This document shows, piece by piece, positions 1 through 10,705 of a stretch of 64,000 nucleotides of DNA. The DNA is from Streptomyces sp. CGMCC 4.7035 (lineage in GTDB: Bacteria > Actinomycetota > Actinomycetes > Streptomycetales > Streptomycetaceae), in the NCBI RefSeq assembly GCF_031583065.1, contig NZ_CP134053.1, positions 5,931,001 to 5,995,000 of the forward strand, given 5' to 3'. Made by a program: the position numbers and the translations under genes. The notes under the pieces were generated by a model. It was not told the DNA's origin. It worked only from the letters and a program-made list of their open reading frames with translations, and did not search any database. Every line of letters begins with the position of its first letter. The stretch's first letter is position 1.

Positions 1-1526
1 TTGCCGTCCGCGTCCTTGAAGTAGGGACCCTTGTCGTTCTCGGTCGGGTCGTCGGCCGACTTGACGAGGGTCGCGGTGGCCGCGACACCGTCCGCCACGG
101 CGCCCTTGTACGTGGCCTTCACCTCGACCTGGTCCGCGAACTCGCCGCCCGGCGTGCAGGTCAGCTCGGTGTCGCTGGTGCGGGCGAGGGTGTCGGCCTG
201 GCGTTCGGTGACGGTGGCCTTGTAGTCGAGGCCGGTGACCGTGCGGCCCACGACGAGGGCGCGCACCTTGAAGTCGCCGGTCTTCTCGCCTGCGACGAGC
301 GCGGGCGCGGTGGCCTTGCCGGTGCTGTTGGTGACAAGGGTCGCGACGGTCTCGCCGCCCGCGAAGGTGGCGTCCGTGTCGCCGATGATCGTGAACCGCA
401 CACGGACCTTCGCCACCGCCTTGCCGGCCTTGGTCACGGCCTTGACGACGATCTTCTGGTCGAACGTGTCGCCCGTCATGGCGGAGAGCTTGGCGGTGCC
501 GCCGTCCGCCAGGTGGTCCACCGTGTCGGTGGGGGTGGTCGGCCTCGAGGGCTTGCTCGGCGGCGTCGGGGGCGGGCTGGGGCTGGTGGAACCGCCGCCG
601 GGCTTGTGGGGGCTGGGCTTGTGGGGGCTGGGCTTCCCCGGCGGCGTGGGGGTCGGGGTGGGGCTCGCACCGGAGTTGCCGTCGCTGTGCTGCGAGGGCA
701 GCGCGCCCGTGCCGTCCGGGATCGAGTGGGTGCCCTTGCGGTAGTACTCGTACCAGCGCAGAACGGTGTTCAGGTAGTCCTGCGAGTTGTTGTAGCCGAG
801 GATCGCCGCGTTCATGTCGGCCTGGACCGAGAGGTCGCGGTCGAAGCGGCAGAGGTAGTGGCCGGCGGCGAGGGCGGCGTCGTAGATGTTGTTGGGGTCC
901 TTGACCCCGTCGCCGTTGCCGTCGCGGCCCGCCCATGCCCAGGTGGACGGGATGAACTGCATGGGACCGACGGCGCGGTCGTAGGTGCTGTCGCCGTCGT
1001 AGGCACCGTTGTCGGTGTCCGATATGTTCGCGAAGCCGTTGCCGTCGAGGCGCGGCCCCAGGATCTTCGAGTACGTCGTACCGTTCGCGTCGACCTGGCC
1101 GCCGCGGGCCTGGCCGGACTCCACCTTGCCGATGGCGGCGAGGAGCTGCCAGGGCATGTTGCAGCCCGGCTTGGACTGCTGGAGTTCGGCAGCGGCCTTC
1201 TTGTAGGCGTCGAGGACGGTGGCGGGTATGCCGGCCTCCGACTCGCCGGTGGTGACGGTGGTGGAGCCGGCGCTCGGGCTGGGCGACGTGGTGGGGCTGT
1301 TGAGCGGCGGGAGGTCGGTGTAGTAGCCGCCGTTGCCCGTGGCGGTGTCGCCGTGGGCGCCGTTGCCGGCGTCCTCGGGTGTGGACTGGGCGCCCGTGTT
1401 CTGTCTGCCTTGGTCGTCGGTGGTCACTCCCGGAGCCTGGGACGCGGCCAGCGCCGCTACCGCGGCTGCGGCCACGGCCGTGGTTGCCGCGCCCTTGCGC
1501 AGCCTCCTGCCGAAATGCGCCGCCAT
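1..1526 (-). CDS. Secreted lytic transglycosylase-like cell-wall hydrolase, C-terminus cut by the window edge
   Basis: The protein begins MAAHFGRRLRKGAATTAVAA, a basic then hydrophobic signal peptide, and its ATG is preceded by a strong GGGAGGGG site. A Ser/Thr/Gly-rich stretch leads to a lysozyme-like fold with AAIGKVESGQ (the Glu is the expected catalytic acid), VGPMQFIPSTW, an Asp/Asn-rich GRDGNGDGVKD loop and AAILGYNNS. This pattern fits the MltB-type SLT family, which cleaves peptidoglycan glycan strands outside the membrane. A Pro-rich linker (SPTPTPTPPGKPSPHKP) follows, then a beta-rich domain of the bacterial Ig-like type that runs off position 1. Role in wall remodelling is inferred from the family. 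The length of the missing C-terminus is unknown. Confidence 0.85.
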   Translation of the reverse strand, partial: MAAHFGRRLRKGAATTAVAAAAVAALAASQAPGVTTDDQGRQNTGAQSTPEDAGNGAHGDTATGNGGYYTDLPPLNSPTTSPSPSAGSTTVTTGESEAGIPATVLDAYKKAAAELQQSKPGCNMPWQLLAAIGKVESGQARGGQVDANGTTYSKILGPRLDGNGFANISDTDNGAYDGDSTYDRAVGPMQFIPSTWAWAGRDGNGDGVKDPNNIYDAALAAGHYLCRFDRDLSVQADMNAAILGYNNSQDYLNTVLRWYEYYRKGTHSIPDGTGALPSQHSDGNSGASPTPTPTPPGKPSPHKPSPHKPGGGSTSPSPPPTPPSKPSRPTTPTDTVDHLADGGTAKLSAMTGDTFDQKIVVKAVTKAGKAVAKVRVRFTIIGDTDATFAGGETVATLVTNSTGKATAPALVAGEKTGDFKVRALVVGRTVTGLDYKATVTERQADTLARTSDTELTCTPGGEFADQVEVKATYKGAVADGVAATATLVKSADDPTENDKGPYFKDADG

Positions 1527-1799
1527 TTGAGTGAACCCCTCCCGTTGACGACCGATTTTGTACTGTTGTGGTGCTATTGGCGCTAGACCACGCGCCGCCG
1601 CGGCGACCAAGTGACCCTACGACAACTTCCGTCGTACCGGCACCCGTTGGTGCCCGGTTTTCACCTTTTGGCCATGCACCATTTGGCCGGGCGCAGGAGC
1701 AAGGCGAATCACCTCACCCGTCTCATGCGTCCCTCATACTGGACGACTGTGATCGCCGGGTGGTTGTGCCCGGCCAGACATCTGCCGCGGGGAGCCGAC

Positions 1800-2657
1800 T
1801 TGCCGTTCACTCTCAGCCACGCCGCGGCCGCACTGCCGGCCGTACGCGCAGACGGGTCCGGACGCGGGCGGCTGGTGCCCGCCGTCCTCGTCGCGGGTTC
1901 GTTCGCGCCCGACATGACCTACTTCGCGGCGAGTGCGGTGTCCGGGGCGATGGAGTTCGGTGCCGTCACGCACTCCTTCACAGGGGTGTTCACGGTCGAC
2001 GTGCTCATCGCGTGGGCGCTGGTGGGGGCTTGGCTGGTGCTGCGGAATCCCCTGGTGGCCCTGCTGCCACGGGCAGCGCAAAGGCGCGTGGCGGTGCTGG
2101 TGCGCTGTGACACACCGCGGCGAGGAGTCTCGCTCTCCCGGACTGTGTGGTGGTACGTCTCCGCGGCGCTGGGCGCCCTGACGCATGTGGTGTGGGACGC
2201 GTTCACGCATATCGACCGGTGGGGAACGCGGTTGTTTCCCGTGCTGCGGCAACCGATGCCGGGTGCGCCGCTGTACACGTACCTGCAGTACGGGAGTTCG
2301 GCCGTGGCGGCCGTGGCGATCGCGGTGTTCTTGACGGTGGCGCTGCGGCGGGTGCCGGCCGGCTCTGCCGCGGTGTCGAGTGTGCCGGTCCTTTCGTGGG
2401 CCGACCGTTGGCTGGCGGCTGCGGTGATCGGCGGTTGCGCGACCGTGGGGGCGGCGCAGCGCGCGTCACGGTGGTGGGCCTACTGGGGGGCGACCGCGAA
2501 ACCCTGGGAAGTGATCCCGCCGGTGTGCTTCGGCGCGGGTGCGGGTCTTGTCGTCGGGCTGACGCTGTACGTGGCCGGGGTCAGGGCATGGCGTCCGGCC
2601 GTCGCCGATCCCGCGCCCGCTCGTAGGGAACCGAGCCGGTCGGCGGCGCCCCGCTGA
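1800..2657 (+). CDS. DUF4184-family multi-pass membrane protein
   Basis: I chose the TTG start giving (M)PFTLSHAAAALP because GGGGAG lies about 6 nt upstream and the PFTLSHAAA opening is typical of DUF4184 proteins. The open frame extends further upstream but that part lacks a ribosome site and reads like non-coding sequence. The protein has 285 residues. It carries several hydrophobic segments, histidines within them (THSFTG, THVVWDAFTHIDRWG) and a basic Ala/Pro tail. The His/Asp pattern resembles the YdjM/DUF457 group of membrane proteins annotated as metal-dependent hydrolases, but no activity is established for this family. It is divergent from the transglycosylase gene and overlaps the tail of the next minus-strand gene. 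Confidence 0.75.
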   Translation: MPFTLSHAAAALPAVRADGSGRGRLVPAVLVAGSFAPDMTYFAASAVSGAMEFGAVTHSFTGVFTVDVLIAWALVGAWLVLRNPLVALLPRAAQRRVAVLVRCDTPRRGVSLSRTVWWYVSAALGALTHVVWDAFTHIDRWGTRLFPVLRQPMPGAPLYTYLQYGSSAVAAVAIAVFLTVALRRVPAGSAAVSSVPVLSWADRWLAAAVIGGCATVGAAQRASRWWAYWGATAKPWEVIPPVCFGAGAGLVVGLTLYVAGVRAWRPAVADPAPARREPSRSAAPR

Positions 2658-3066
2658 TCGCCCTGGCGGGGCGGGTCAGGAAGCGACGCAAGCGCGGACC
2701 GTGCGGTGCGGCGAGGCCCCCGTACAGTCGCTGAGCGCGGCACAGGGCGGCCCGCAGGCGGGCGGCCACGCGCACGGCCGTGGAGCCGTCCTGCGCACGG
2801 CCGCCGGGCGCAGGGCCACAGGCCGGTGCGGAGCCGCGCGGCAGGGCCAGGGGCAAGGCACGGAGACGCGAGGCGAACGCGGCCCCGAGATTCCGGGTGT
2901 CCCGGGACACCCGGGCGGCGAACTCGACGGCACGGGTGGCGCGACTGGGAGCGGGCAGACGGAGGGTGCCGGCGCCGGGCGCGTAGGCCGGCACGGGGGG
3001 TGGCAGAGCGGCCAATACGACGGCCACATGGATCGCCGTCCGGCGAGGAAGCGTACGTATACCCAT
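2581..3066 (-). CDS. Small Arg/Pro-rich hypothetical protein
   Basis: Not recognised. The 161-residue frame starts MGIRTLPRRTAIHVAVVLAA, where a short basic segment precedes a hydrophobic stretch that could be a signal anchor. The rest is rich in Arg, Ala and Pro. Third codon positions are nearly all G or C over the whole length, which argues for real coding, and AAGGA lies 8-9 nt before the ATG. Its last 77 bases overlap the end of the convergent DUF4184 gene. The open frame continues upstream of this ATG into G-rich repeats, which I exclude. It could also be a chance frame, since GC-rich DNA gives many. Confidence 0.45.
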   Translation of the reverse strand: MGIRTLPRRTAIHVAVVLAALPPPVPAYAPGAGTLRLPAPSRATRAVEFAARVSRDTRNLGAAFASRLRALPLALPRGSAPACGPAPGGRAQDGSTAVRVAARLRAALCRAQRLYGGLAAPHGPRLRRFLTRPARAISGAPPTGSVPYERARDRRRPDAMP

Positions 3067-3189
3067 GGCGGCATCCTTACGCCGACCTCGGGGGAAGGGC
3101 TTCTTCGTGGGGGCCGCCCGGGTGACGGTTCCCTCCGGGGGTTGGGCCGGGGTTCTCGGATGCCGCGGAATGGCGGCTTGCTCCCGAAT

Positions 3190-3325
3190 GGCGGGCTTGG
3201 CCGGGGATGGCCCAGGGGGCTGGGAGTGGCCCGGGGGATGGCCGGGGATGGCCCGGGGGTGGCTGCGGACGGCCCGGGGACTGGGAGTGGCCCGGGTGGC
3301 GGGGAGTGGCCCGGTGGTGGCGGTT
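3190..3325 (+). repeat. Degenerate G-rich repeat block in the gap downstream of polA
   Basis: The plus strand is built from recurring GGGGATGGCCCGGGGG and GGGAGTGGCCCGGG blocks of variable spacing. It fills the first half of the 656-base stretch (3067-3722) between the small hypothetical gene and the polA stop. I see no convincing gene in that stretch. The G-runs could form unusual secondary structure on the plus strand. Confidence 0.7.
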
Positions 3326-3510
3326 CCGACGCAAGGCCGACCGAGGATCACCCGCCCGCCAGACGCTGGCGCCCGACCAAACCCGCACACCACAGAGCCG
3401 ACACCCCGAGGCCCCAGACGCCCGACAGGACCCGCACCCCAGCCACCGGAGACCAACCCCCATGGCGTCCCCGCCCCCGGTCCACGGCTCTGGGCCGCCC
3501 AGTCCCGGGA

Positions 3511-3690
3511 CGAGGTCATCGGGTCGCCCCGGTCCGGGTGGAAGTCGTCGCGTCGACCCGGTCCCGGGACGAGGTCGTCGCGTCGACCCGGTTCCGGACG
3601 GAAATCGTCGCATCAACCCAATCCCGGGACGAGGTCGTCGCGTCGATCCGGTTCCGGACGGAGGCCGTCGCATCGCCCCAGGTGCTGGCG
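3511..3690 (+). repeat. Six tandem 30-bp repeats just downstream of polA
   Basis: Six units of exactly 30 bp follow one another with the core GTCGTCGCGTCGACCCGGT. Units alternate between two endings (TCCCGGGAC and TTCCGGACG), giving a 60-bp higher-order period. Because the unit is a multiple of three, frames on both strands stay open across it. The block ends 33 bases before the polA stop codon on the opposite strand. I regard it as intergenic minisatellite DNA. Confidence 0.88.
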
Positions 3691-3722
3691 GAGGTCGCGG
3701 TGTGCGCGCTCGTTGCCGGAGG

Positions 3723-6449
3723 CTAGTGGGCCGCCGACTCCCAGTCGCCGCCGTCTCCCACCGACACGTCCAGCGGTGCCCTCAGCTGTACCGCGCCCGC
3801 CATCTCGCGGCGGACCAGTTCCTCCGTCTTCTGGCGCTCGCCCGGGGCGACTTCCAGGACGATTTCGTCGTGGACCTGGAGGAGGATGCGGGACTTGAGG
3901 CCGGCCTCGCGCAAAGCCCGGTCCACGTTCAGCATGGCGATCTTGACGATGTCCGCGGCCGTGCCCTGGATGGGGGCGTTCAGCGCCATGCGTTCCGCCA
4001 TCTCCCGGCGCTGGCGGTTGTCGCTGTTCAGGTCGGGGAGGTAGCGGCGGCGGCCGAAGAGGGTTTCCGTGTAGCCCGTGGCCCGTGCCTCGTCCACCAC
4101 GCGGCGAAGATACTCCCGTACTCCGCCGAAACGCTCGAAGTAGGTGTCCATCAGGGCACGCGCCTCCGCCGCCTCGATGTTCAGCTGCTGGGACAGGCCG
4201 AACGCCGACAGACCATAGGCCAGGCCGTACGACATCGCCTTGATCTTGCGCCGCATCTCCGCGTCCACCGCGTCGCGGCCGACCCCGAACACCTGGGAGG
4301 CGACCGTGGTGTGCAGGTCCTCCCCGGACGTGAACGCCTGGATCAGACCCTCGTCCTCCGAGAGATGGGCCATCACGCGCAGTTCGATCTGGCTGTAGTC
4401 CGCCGTCATCAGGGAGTCGAAGCCCTCACCGACCACGAAACCACGGCGGATCGCCCGGCCCTCGTCCGTGCGCACCGGGATGTTCTGCAGGTTCGGGTCG
4501 GTCGACGACAGGCGGCCGGTCGCCGCGACCGTCTGGTTGAACGTGGTGTGGATCCGGGCGTCCGCCGCGATCGTCTTGATCAGGCCCTCGACCGTCACCC
4601 GCAGCTTCGCCTGCTCACGGTGACGCAACATGATCACCGGCAGTTCGTTGTCCGTCTGGGTCGCCAGCCACGCCAGCGCGTCCGCGTCGGTCGTGTAGCC
4701 CGTCTTCGTCTTCTTCGTCTTCGGCAGGCCCAGCTCGCCGAAGAGGACCTCTTGGAGCTGCTTGGGCGAGCCCAGGTTGAACTCGTGCCCCGCCGCCGCG
4801 TACGCCTCCTTCACGGCCTGCTGGACGGCGCCGGCGAACATCTGCTCCATGGCCTCCAGGTGCAGGCGGTCCGCGGCGATGCCGTGCCGCTCCATGCGGG
4901 CCAGCAGCGCCGAGACGGGCAGTTCCATGTCACGCAGCAGCTCCGCCGCGCCGACCTCCCGCAGCTTCTCCTCGAACGCCTGACCAAGGTCGAGGATCGC
5001 GCGGGCCTGGATCATCAGCGCCTCGGCCTCGGCGCCCTCGTCCGCACCGAACGCGAGCTGCCCGTCGGCCGTGGCCGCCGGCTCCAGCTCCCGGCCCAGG
5101 TACTCCAGCGACAGCGCGTCCAGCGCGAAGGAGCGGCGGCCCGGCTTGACCAGGTACGCGGCGAGCGCCGTGTCCATGGTCACTCCCTCCAGGGACCAGC
5201 CGTGCTCGGGGAAGACCCGCATCGCGCCCTTGGCGTTGTGCAGCACCTTCGGCTTCGCCGGGTCGGCGAGCCACTCGGTGAACGCCTTGTCGTCCGCCTC
5301 GTCCAGCTGCGTCGGGTCGAACCAGGCCGCCGCCCCGTCGGCCGCGGCCAGCGCGATCTCGGCGACCGCGCCCGTGCCCAGCGCCCACGAGTCGACCGTG
5401 GCCACGCCCAGGACCTGCTCGCCGTGCTCGGCGAGCCACGGCTTCAGCTCGCCCGCCCCCAGCACCGCGCCGTCCAGCTCGACGCCGCCCGCCGCGACCG
5501 GGGTCGCCTCGGCCTCCTCGCCGCCGGGATCGACGGCGAAGAGCCGCTCGCGCAGCGAGGGGTTCCTGATCTCCAGGGTGTCCAGGACCATGGCGACGGC
5601 CTTGCGGTCGTACGCGGCCCGCTCCAGGTCGGCGACCGACTTCGGCAGCTCCACCTGGCGCTCCAGCTCCGTCAGCCGGCGGTTCAGCTTCACCGACTCC
5701 AGGTGGTCACGCAGGTTCTGCCCGGCCTTGCCCTTGACCTCCTCGACGCGCTCGACCAGCTCCGCGAACGAACCGAACTGATTGATCCACTTCGCGGCCG
5801 TCTTCTCCCCGACGCCCGGGATGCCCGGCAGGTTGTCCGACGGGTCGCCGCGCAGCGCCGCGAAGTCGGGGTACTGCGCCGGCGTCAATCCGTACTTCTC
5901 GAAGACCTTCTCCGGGGTGAACCGGGTCAGCTCCGAGACGCCCTTCGTCGGGTACAGCACCGTCGTGTTCTCGGTGACCAGCTGGAAGGAGTCCCGGTCG
6001 CCGGTGACGATCAGCACCTCGAAGCCCTCGGCCTCGGCCTGGGTGGCGAGCGTGGCGATGACGTCGTCCGCCTCGAACCCGTCGACGGCGAAACGCTGGG
6101 CGTGCATCGCGTCCAGCAGCTCGCCGATCAGCTCGACCTGGCCCTTGAACTCGTCCGGGGTCTTCGAACGGTTCGCCTTGTACTCCGTGAACTCCGCGGA
6201 GCGCCAGGTCTTGCGGGAGACGTCGAACGCCACCGCGAAGTGTGTGGGCGCCTCGTCGCGCAGCGTGTTCGCCAGCATCGACGCGAAGCCGTAGATCGCG
6301 TTCGTCGGCTGGCCCGTCGCGGTCGTGAAGTTCTCCGCGGGCAACGCGAAGAACGCGCGGTAGGCCAGGGAGTGCCCGTCCATGAGCATCAGCCGGGGAC
6401 GGCCGCCGCCGGGGATCTTCTCGGTCTTCTTCGATGCTGTTTCTGCCAC
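3723..6449 (-). CDS. polA: DNA polymerase I
   Basis: A 908-residue Pol I, started at GTG (MAETASKKTEK) with AGGA upstream. The N-terminal 5'-3' exonuclease has LMLMDGHSLAYRAFF, the acidic FEADDVIATLA and GDRDSFQL motifs and a helix-hairpin-helix LPGIPGVGEKTAAKW (about residues 20-310). The middle 3'-5' exonuclease-like domain lacks the DxE metal motif (VDSWALGTGAVAEIA appears where it should be), so proofreading is probably absent, as in many actinobacterial Pol I enzymes. The polymerase domain carries motif A DYSQIELRVMAHLSED, motif B RRKIKAMSYGLAYG and motif C LQVHDEIVLE near residue 860. It acts in Okazaki fragment processing and repair. The gene is divergent from the YdeP-like gene. Confidence 0.97.
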   Translation of the reverse strand: MAETASKKTEKIPGGGRPRLMLMDGHSLAYRAFFALPAENFTTATGQPTNAIYGFASMLANTLRDEAPTHFAVAFDVSRKTWRSAEFTEYKANRSKTPDEFKGQVELIGELLDAMHAQRFAVDGFEADDVIATLATQAEAEGFEVLIVTGDRDSFQLVTENTTVLYPTKGVSELTRFTPEKVFEKYGLTPAQYPDFAALRGDPSDNLPGIPGVGEKTAAKWINQFGSFAELVERVEEVKGKAGQNLRDHLESVKLNRRLTELERQVELPKSVADLERAAYDRKAVAMVLDTLEIRNPSLRERLFAVDPGGEEAEATPVAAGGVELDGAVLGAGELKPWLAEHGEQVLGVATVDSWALGTGAVAEIALAAADGAAAWFDPTQLDEADDKAFTEWLADPAKPKVLHNAKGAMRVFPEHGWSLEGVTMDTALAAYLVKPGRRSFALDALSLEYLGRELEPAATADGQLAFGADEGAEAEALMIQARAILDLGQAFEEKLREVGAAELLRDMELPVSALLARMERHGIAADRLHLEAMEQMFAGAVQQAVKEAYAAAGHEFNLGSPKQLQEVLFGELGLPKTKKTKTGYTTDADALAWLATQTDNELPVIMLRHREQAKLRVTVEGLIKTIAADARIHTTFNQTVAATGRLSSTDPNLQNIPVRTDEGRAIRRGFVVGEGFDSLMTADYSQIELRVMAHLSEDEGLIQAFTSGEDLHTTVASQVFGVGRDAVDAEMRRKIKAMSYGLAYGLSAFGLSQQLNIEAAEARALMDTYFERFGGVREYLRRVVDEARATGYTETLFGRRRYLPDLNSDNRQRREMAERMALNAPIQGTAADIVKIAMLNVDRALREAGLKSRILLQVHDEIVLEVAPGERQKTEELVRREMAGAVQLRAPLDVSVGDGGDWESAAH

Positions 6450-6550
6450 GTCCCCGATCCTGCCACGAGCCACTGACAGCCGGACCCCGCCGTGGGCGCC
6501 TCCGGCGGACGGGCGGGCCCTCACGGTGCGCGGACGGTGCCGCAGCGCCC

Positions 6551-6662
6551 CCGAGGCCCCGCGGAAAGACCCGCGTCCCCCGAGGCCCCGCAGAAGGACC
6601 CGCCCCCCCCGAGGCCCCACAGTAGGACCCGCCCCCCCGAGGCCCCGCAGAAGGACCCGCGG
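6551..6662 (+). repeat. Four tandem 28-29-bp repeats upstream of polA
   Basis: Four copies of CCGAGGCCCCGCAGAAGGAC begin at 6551, 6580, 6609 and 6637, separated by C-rich spacers of slightly varying length. They occupy the middle of the 388-base gap between the divergent polA and YdeP-like starts, so they lie where the polA promoter or leader would be. The rest of that gap has no gene; the AT-richer part at 6690-6740 (including TTGCTTCTTCCGCAACCATT) is the likeliest promoter region. Confidence 0.85.
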
Positions 6663-6837
6663 CGCCCGACCGTCGCCCACACTCCCGCACTGTTGCCTCT
6701 TCCGCAACCATTGCTTCTTCCGCAACCATTGTATCCGGCCTCCGCAAACCCCGGCTGCCCTCGTTGCCGGCGGCGCGTGCGAGGATCGGAGACGCAGTAC
6801 GACGTAGTACACGGGTGCCGTGAAGGAGAGCGCAGCG

Positions 6838-9117
<2,280 letters not shown>

Positions 9118-9169
9118 GCGTTTGCTCAGTCGCAGCCGAGTGACAGATCACCGAACGGAGCCGGACCCC

Positions 9170-9658
9170 ATGGGCGAGCAGCACACCGTGAAGTTCCCGC
9201 AAGAAGTCGTCGACGAGTACGCCGCGCTCGGCGTCGACCTGCCCGCCCTCTTCTCCGCCGGACACCTCGGCACCCGCATGGGCGTCCACATCGTCGAGGC
9301 CTCCGCCGAGCGCGTCGTGGGCACCATGCCGGTGGAGGGCAACACCCAGCCCTACGGACTGCTCCACGGCGGCGCCTCCGCCGTCCTCGCCGAGACCCTC
9401 GGCTCCGTCGGCTCCATGCTCCACGGCGGCAGCTCCAAGATCGCCGTCGGCGTCGACCTGAACTGCACCCACCACCGCGGCGTACGCTCCGGCCTTGTCA
9501 CCGGCGTCGCCACCCCCGTCCACCGAGGGCGCTCGACCGCCACGTACGAGATCGTGATCAGCGACGAGAACGGCAAGCGCGTGTGCACCGCCCGCCTGAC
9601 CTGTCTGCTGCGCGACGTGAACCCCGGCGACGGGGACCACGTCCGCGCCGCGAGCTGA
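9170..9658 (+). CDS. PaaI-type hotdog-fold acyl-CoA thioesterase
   Basis: A 162-residue single hotdog domain. GTRMGVHIVEASAERVVGTMPVEGNTQPYGLLHGGASAVLAETLGS contains the hallmark NxxxxGLLHGGASxxLAE sequence in which the Asn/Gly/Glu region forms the thioesterase site (listed here as fragments: EGNTQPYGLLHGG and AVLAETLGS). Late strands (GRSTATYEIVI, CTARLTCLLRD) complete the fold. Family members hydrolyse acyl-CoA esters, often phenylacetyl or hydroxybenzoyl derivatives, in the cytoplasm. ATG is chosen with CGGAG about 10 nt upstream. It lies 52 bases after the YdeP-like gene and may be cotranscribed. The natural substrate cannot be read from sequence. Confidence 0.85.
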   Translation: MGEQHTVKFPQEVVDEYAALGVDLPALFSAGHLGTRMGVHIVEASAERVVGTMPVEGNTQPYGLLHGGASAVLAETLGSVGSMLHGGSSKIAVGVDLNCTHHRGVRSGLVTGVATPVHRGRSTATYEIVISDENGKRVCTARLTCLLRDVNPGDGDHVRAAS

Positions 9659-9661
9659 CCC

Positions 9662-9696
9662 CGAGGGGGTGACCGAAGACCACGGGCACCCCCTCG
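9662..9696 (+). terminator. Hairpin terminator after the thioesterase gene
   Basis: CGAGGGGGTG and CACCCCCTCG form a perfect 10-bp stem around a 15-base loop, starting 4 bases after the stop codon. There is no T-run, which is normal for Streptomyces terminators. Confidence 0.75.
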
Positions 9697-9827
9697 ACAC
9701 CACTCACCCCACCACCCCGCGAGCCCCGACCCCGCCGCCCGCTCAACTCCCCGCGCCCACAAGGCACATCACCGCGCCTTCCCGCCGTGGCCGCGGGCTC
9801 CTACCGTTGCCCCATGAGGCCCCGGCC

Positions 9828-10610
9828 ATGAGCGGCACCGGACCGGTCGAACCCGTTGAATCGACCGAACCCGAGCACGGTGACGACGTCGTCGGCAGCG
9901 ACGCGCCCCGCCTGTCCGACCGGTGGACCCGGCTGCCGACACACACCCGCAGAGCCGTCCTGGGCGCCGCCGCGGCCTTCGCCCTCGCGGGCGCCCTCCT
10001 GCTCCTGCCCGCACCGCGCTCCACCGCGCCCCCGGAACCGGACCTGCCCCCCTGGCCTGCGAACGTAACGGAGTTCGCCTACAAGGGAGTTGCCCACCGG
10101 GCCACCGCCGCCTCCCCCGTCGGCGCCTTCCGGTTCGACGTCGCCGTCCGCCTCGGCCCGCCCGTCACCGTCTACGACATCAAGGCCGGATTCACCGGAC
10201 TCCGCACCCGTACCGCGCCCGACCCGTCCATTACCGTGCACGCCGGGACAACACGCCGCATCACACTCGAGATATCTGTTTCCGACTGTTCCGGACTGCC
10301 TCTGAATCCGGATCTTCCCTTTCTTGACGTAACACTGCGTAACGCGCGCGCAATACAGCAGCACAGTTTCATCTTCAGCGGCGCCTACTCGCGCGACCTT
10401 TCCGACCTCCTCCACAGGGCCTGCGACACCGCCCGACCCGAGGCCCGCCCAAGGCCAAGCGGAAGTGCACATTCTCAATATGTGGACTCCATGCAATTTC
10501 CGCCAAACCGGCCGAGAGCCACCATCGCCGATAACCATCAACCGGCACGTCATAACAAGAAAGTCACAAGCCAGCCCGTGACGATGCCCATCGGCTCAGA
10601 CCAGGCTTAG
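9828..10610 (+). CDS. Single-pass membrane-anchored hypothetical protein
   Basis: Not recognised beyond topology. The protein starts MSGTGPVEPVES with an acidic cytoplasmic segment, then has one membrane segment (AVLGAAAAFALAGALLLLP, about residues 45-63) and an extracytoplasmic beta-rich domain with DVAVRLGPPVTVYDI and ITLEISVSDCSGL. From about 10,250 onward third codon positions become rich in A and T, unlike the first half and unlike neighbouring genes. The last 50 or so residues (after CDTARPEARPRP) look like low-complexity or read-through sequence, and they overlap the region where the livJ promoter should be. The natural stop may have been lost by mutation, or the 3' half may have a different origin. 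Confidence 0.6.
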   Translation: MSGTGPVEPVESTEPEHGDDVVGSDAPRLSDRWTRLPTHTRRAVLGAAAAFALAGALLLLPAPRSTAPPEPDLPPWPANVTEFAYKGVAHRATAASPVGAFRFDVAVRLGPPVTVYDIKAGFTGLRTRTAPDPSITVHAGTTRRITLEISVSDCSGLPLNPDLPFLDVTLRNARAIQQHSFIFSGAYSRDLSDLLHRACDTARPEARPRPSGSAHSQYVDSMQFPPNRPRATIADNHQPARHNKKVTSQPVTMPIGSDQA

Positions 10611-10705
10611 AGTCACGGCCAGTCACCGCTCCACCGGGAGTTCGGTACCAGCGCGGCAATCGCGCCGCCTCACAGCGGCGGCCGTGCCTGCGGAAAGGAC
10701 TGATT

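Noticed and set aside
2701..3726. Plus-strand frames through the G-rich and 30-bp repeats near polA
   Set aside because: Frames stay open because the repeat unit is a multiple of three. There is no ribosome site, no recognisable domain, and codon bias is not consistent.
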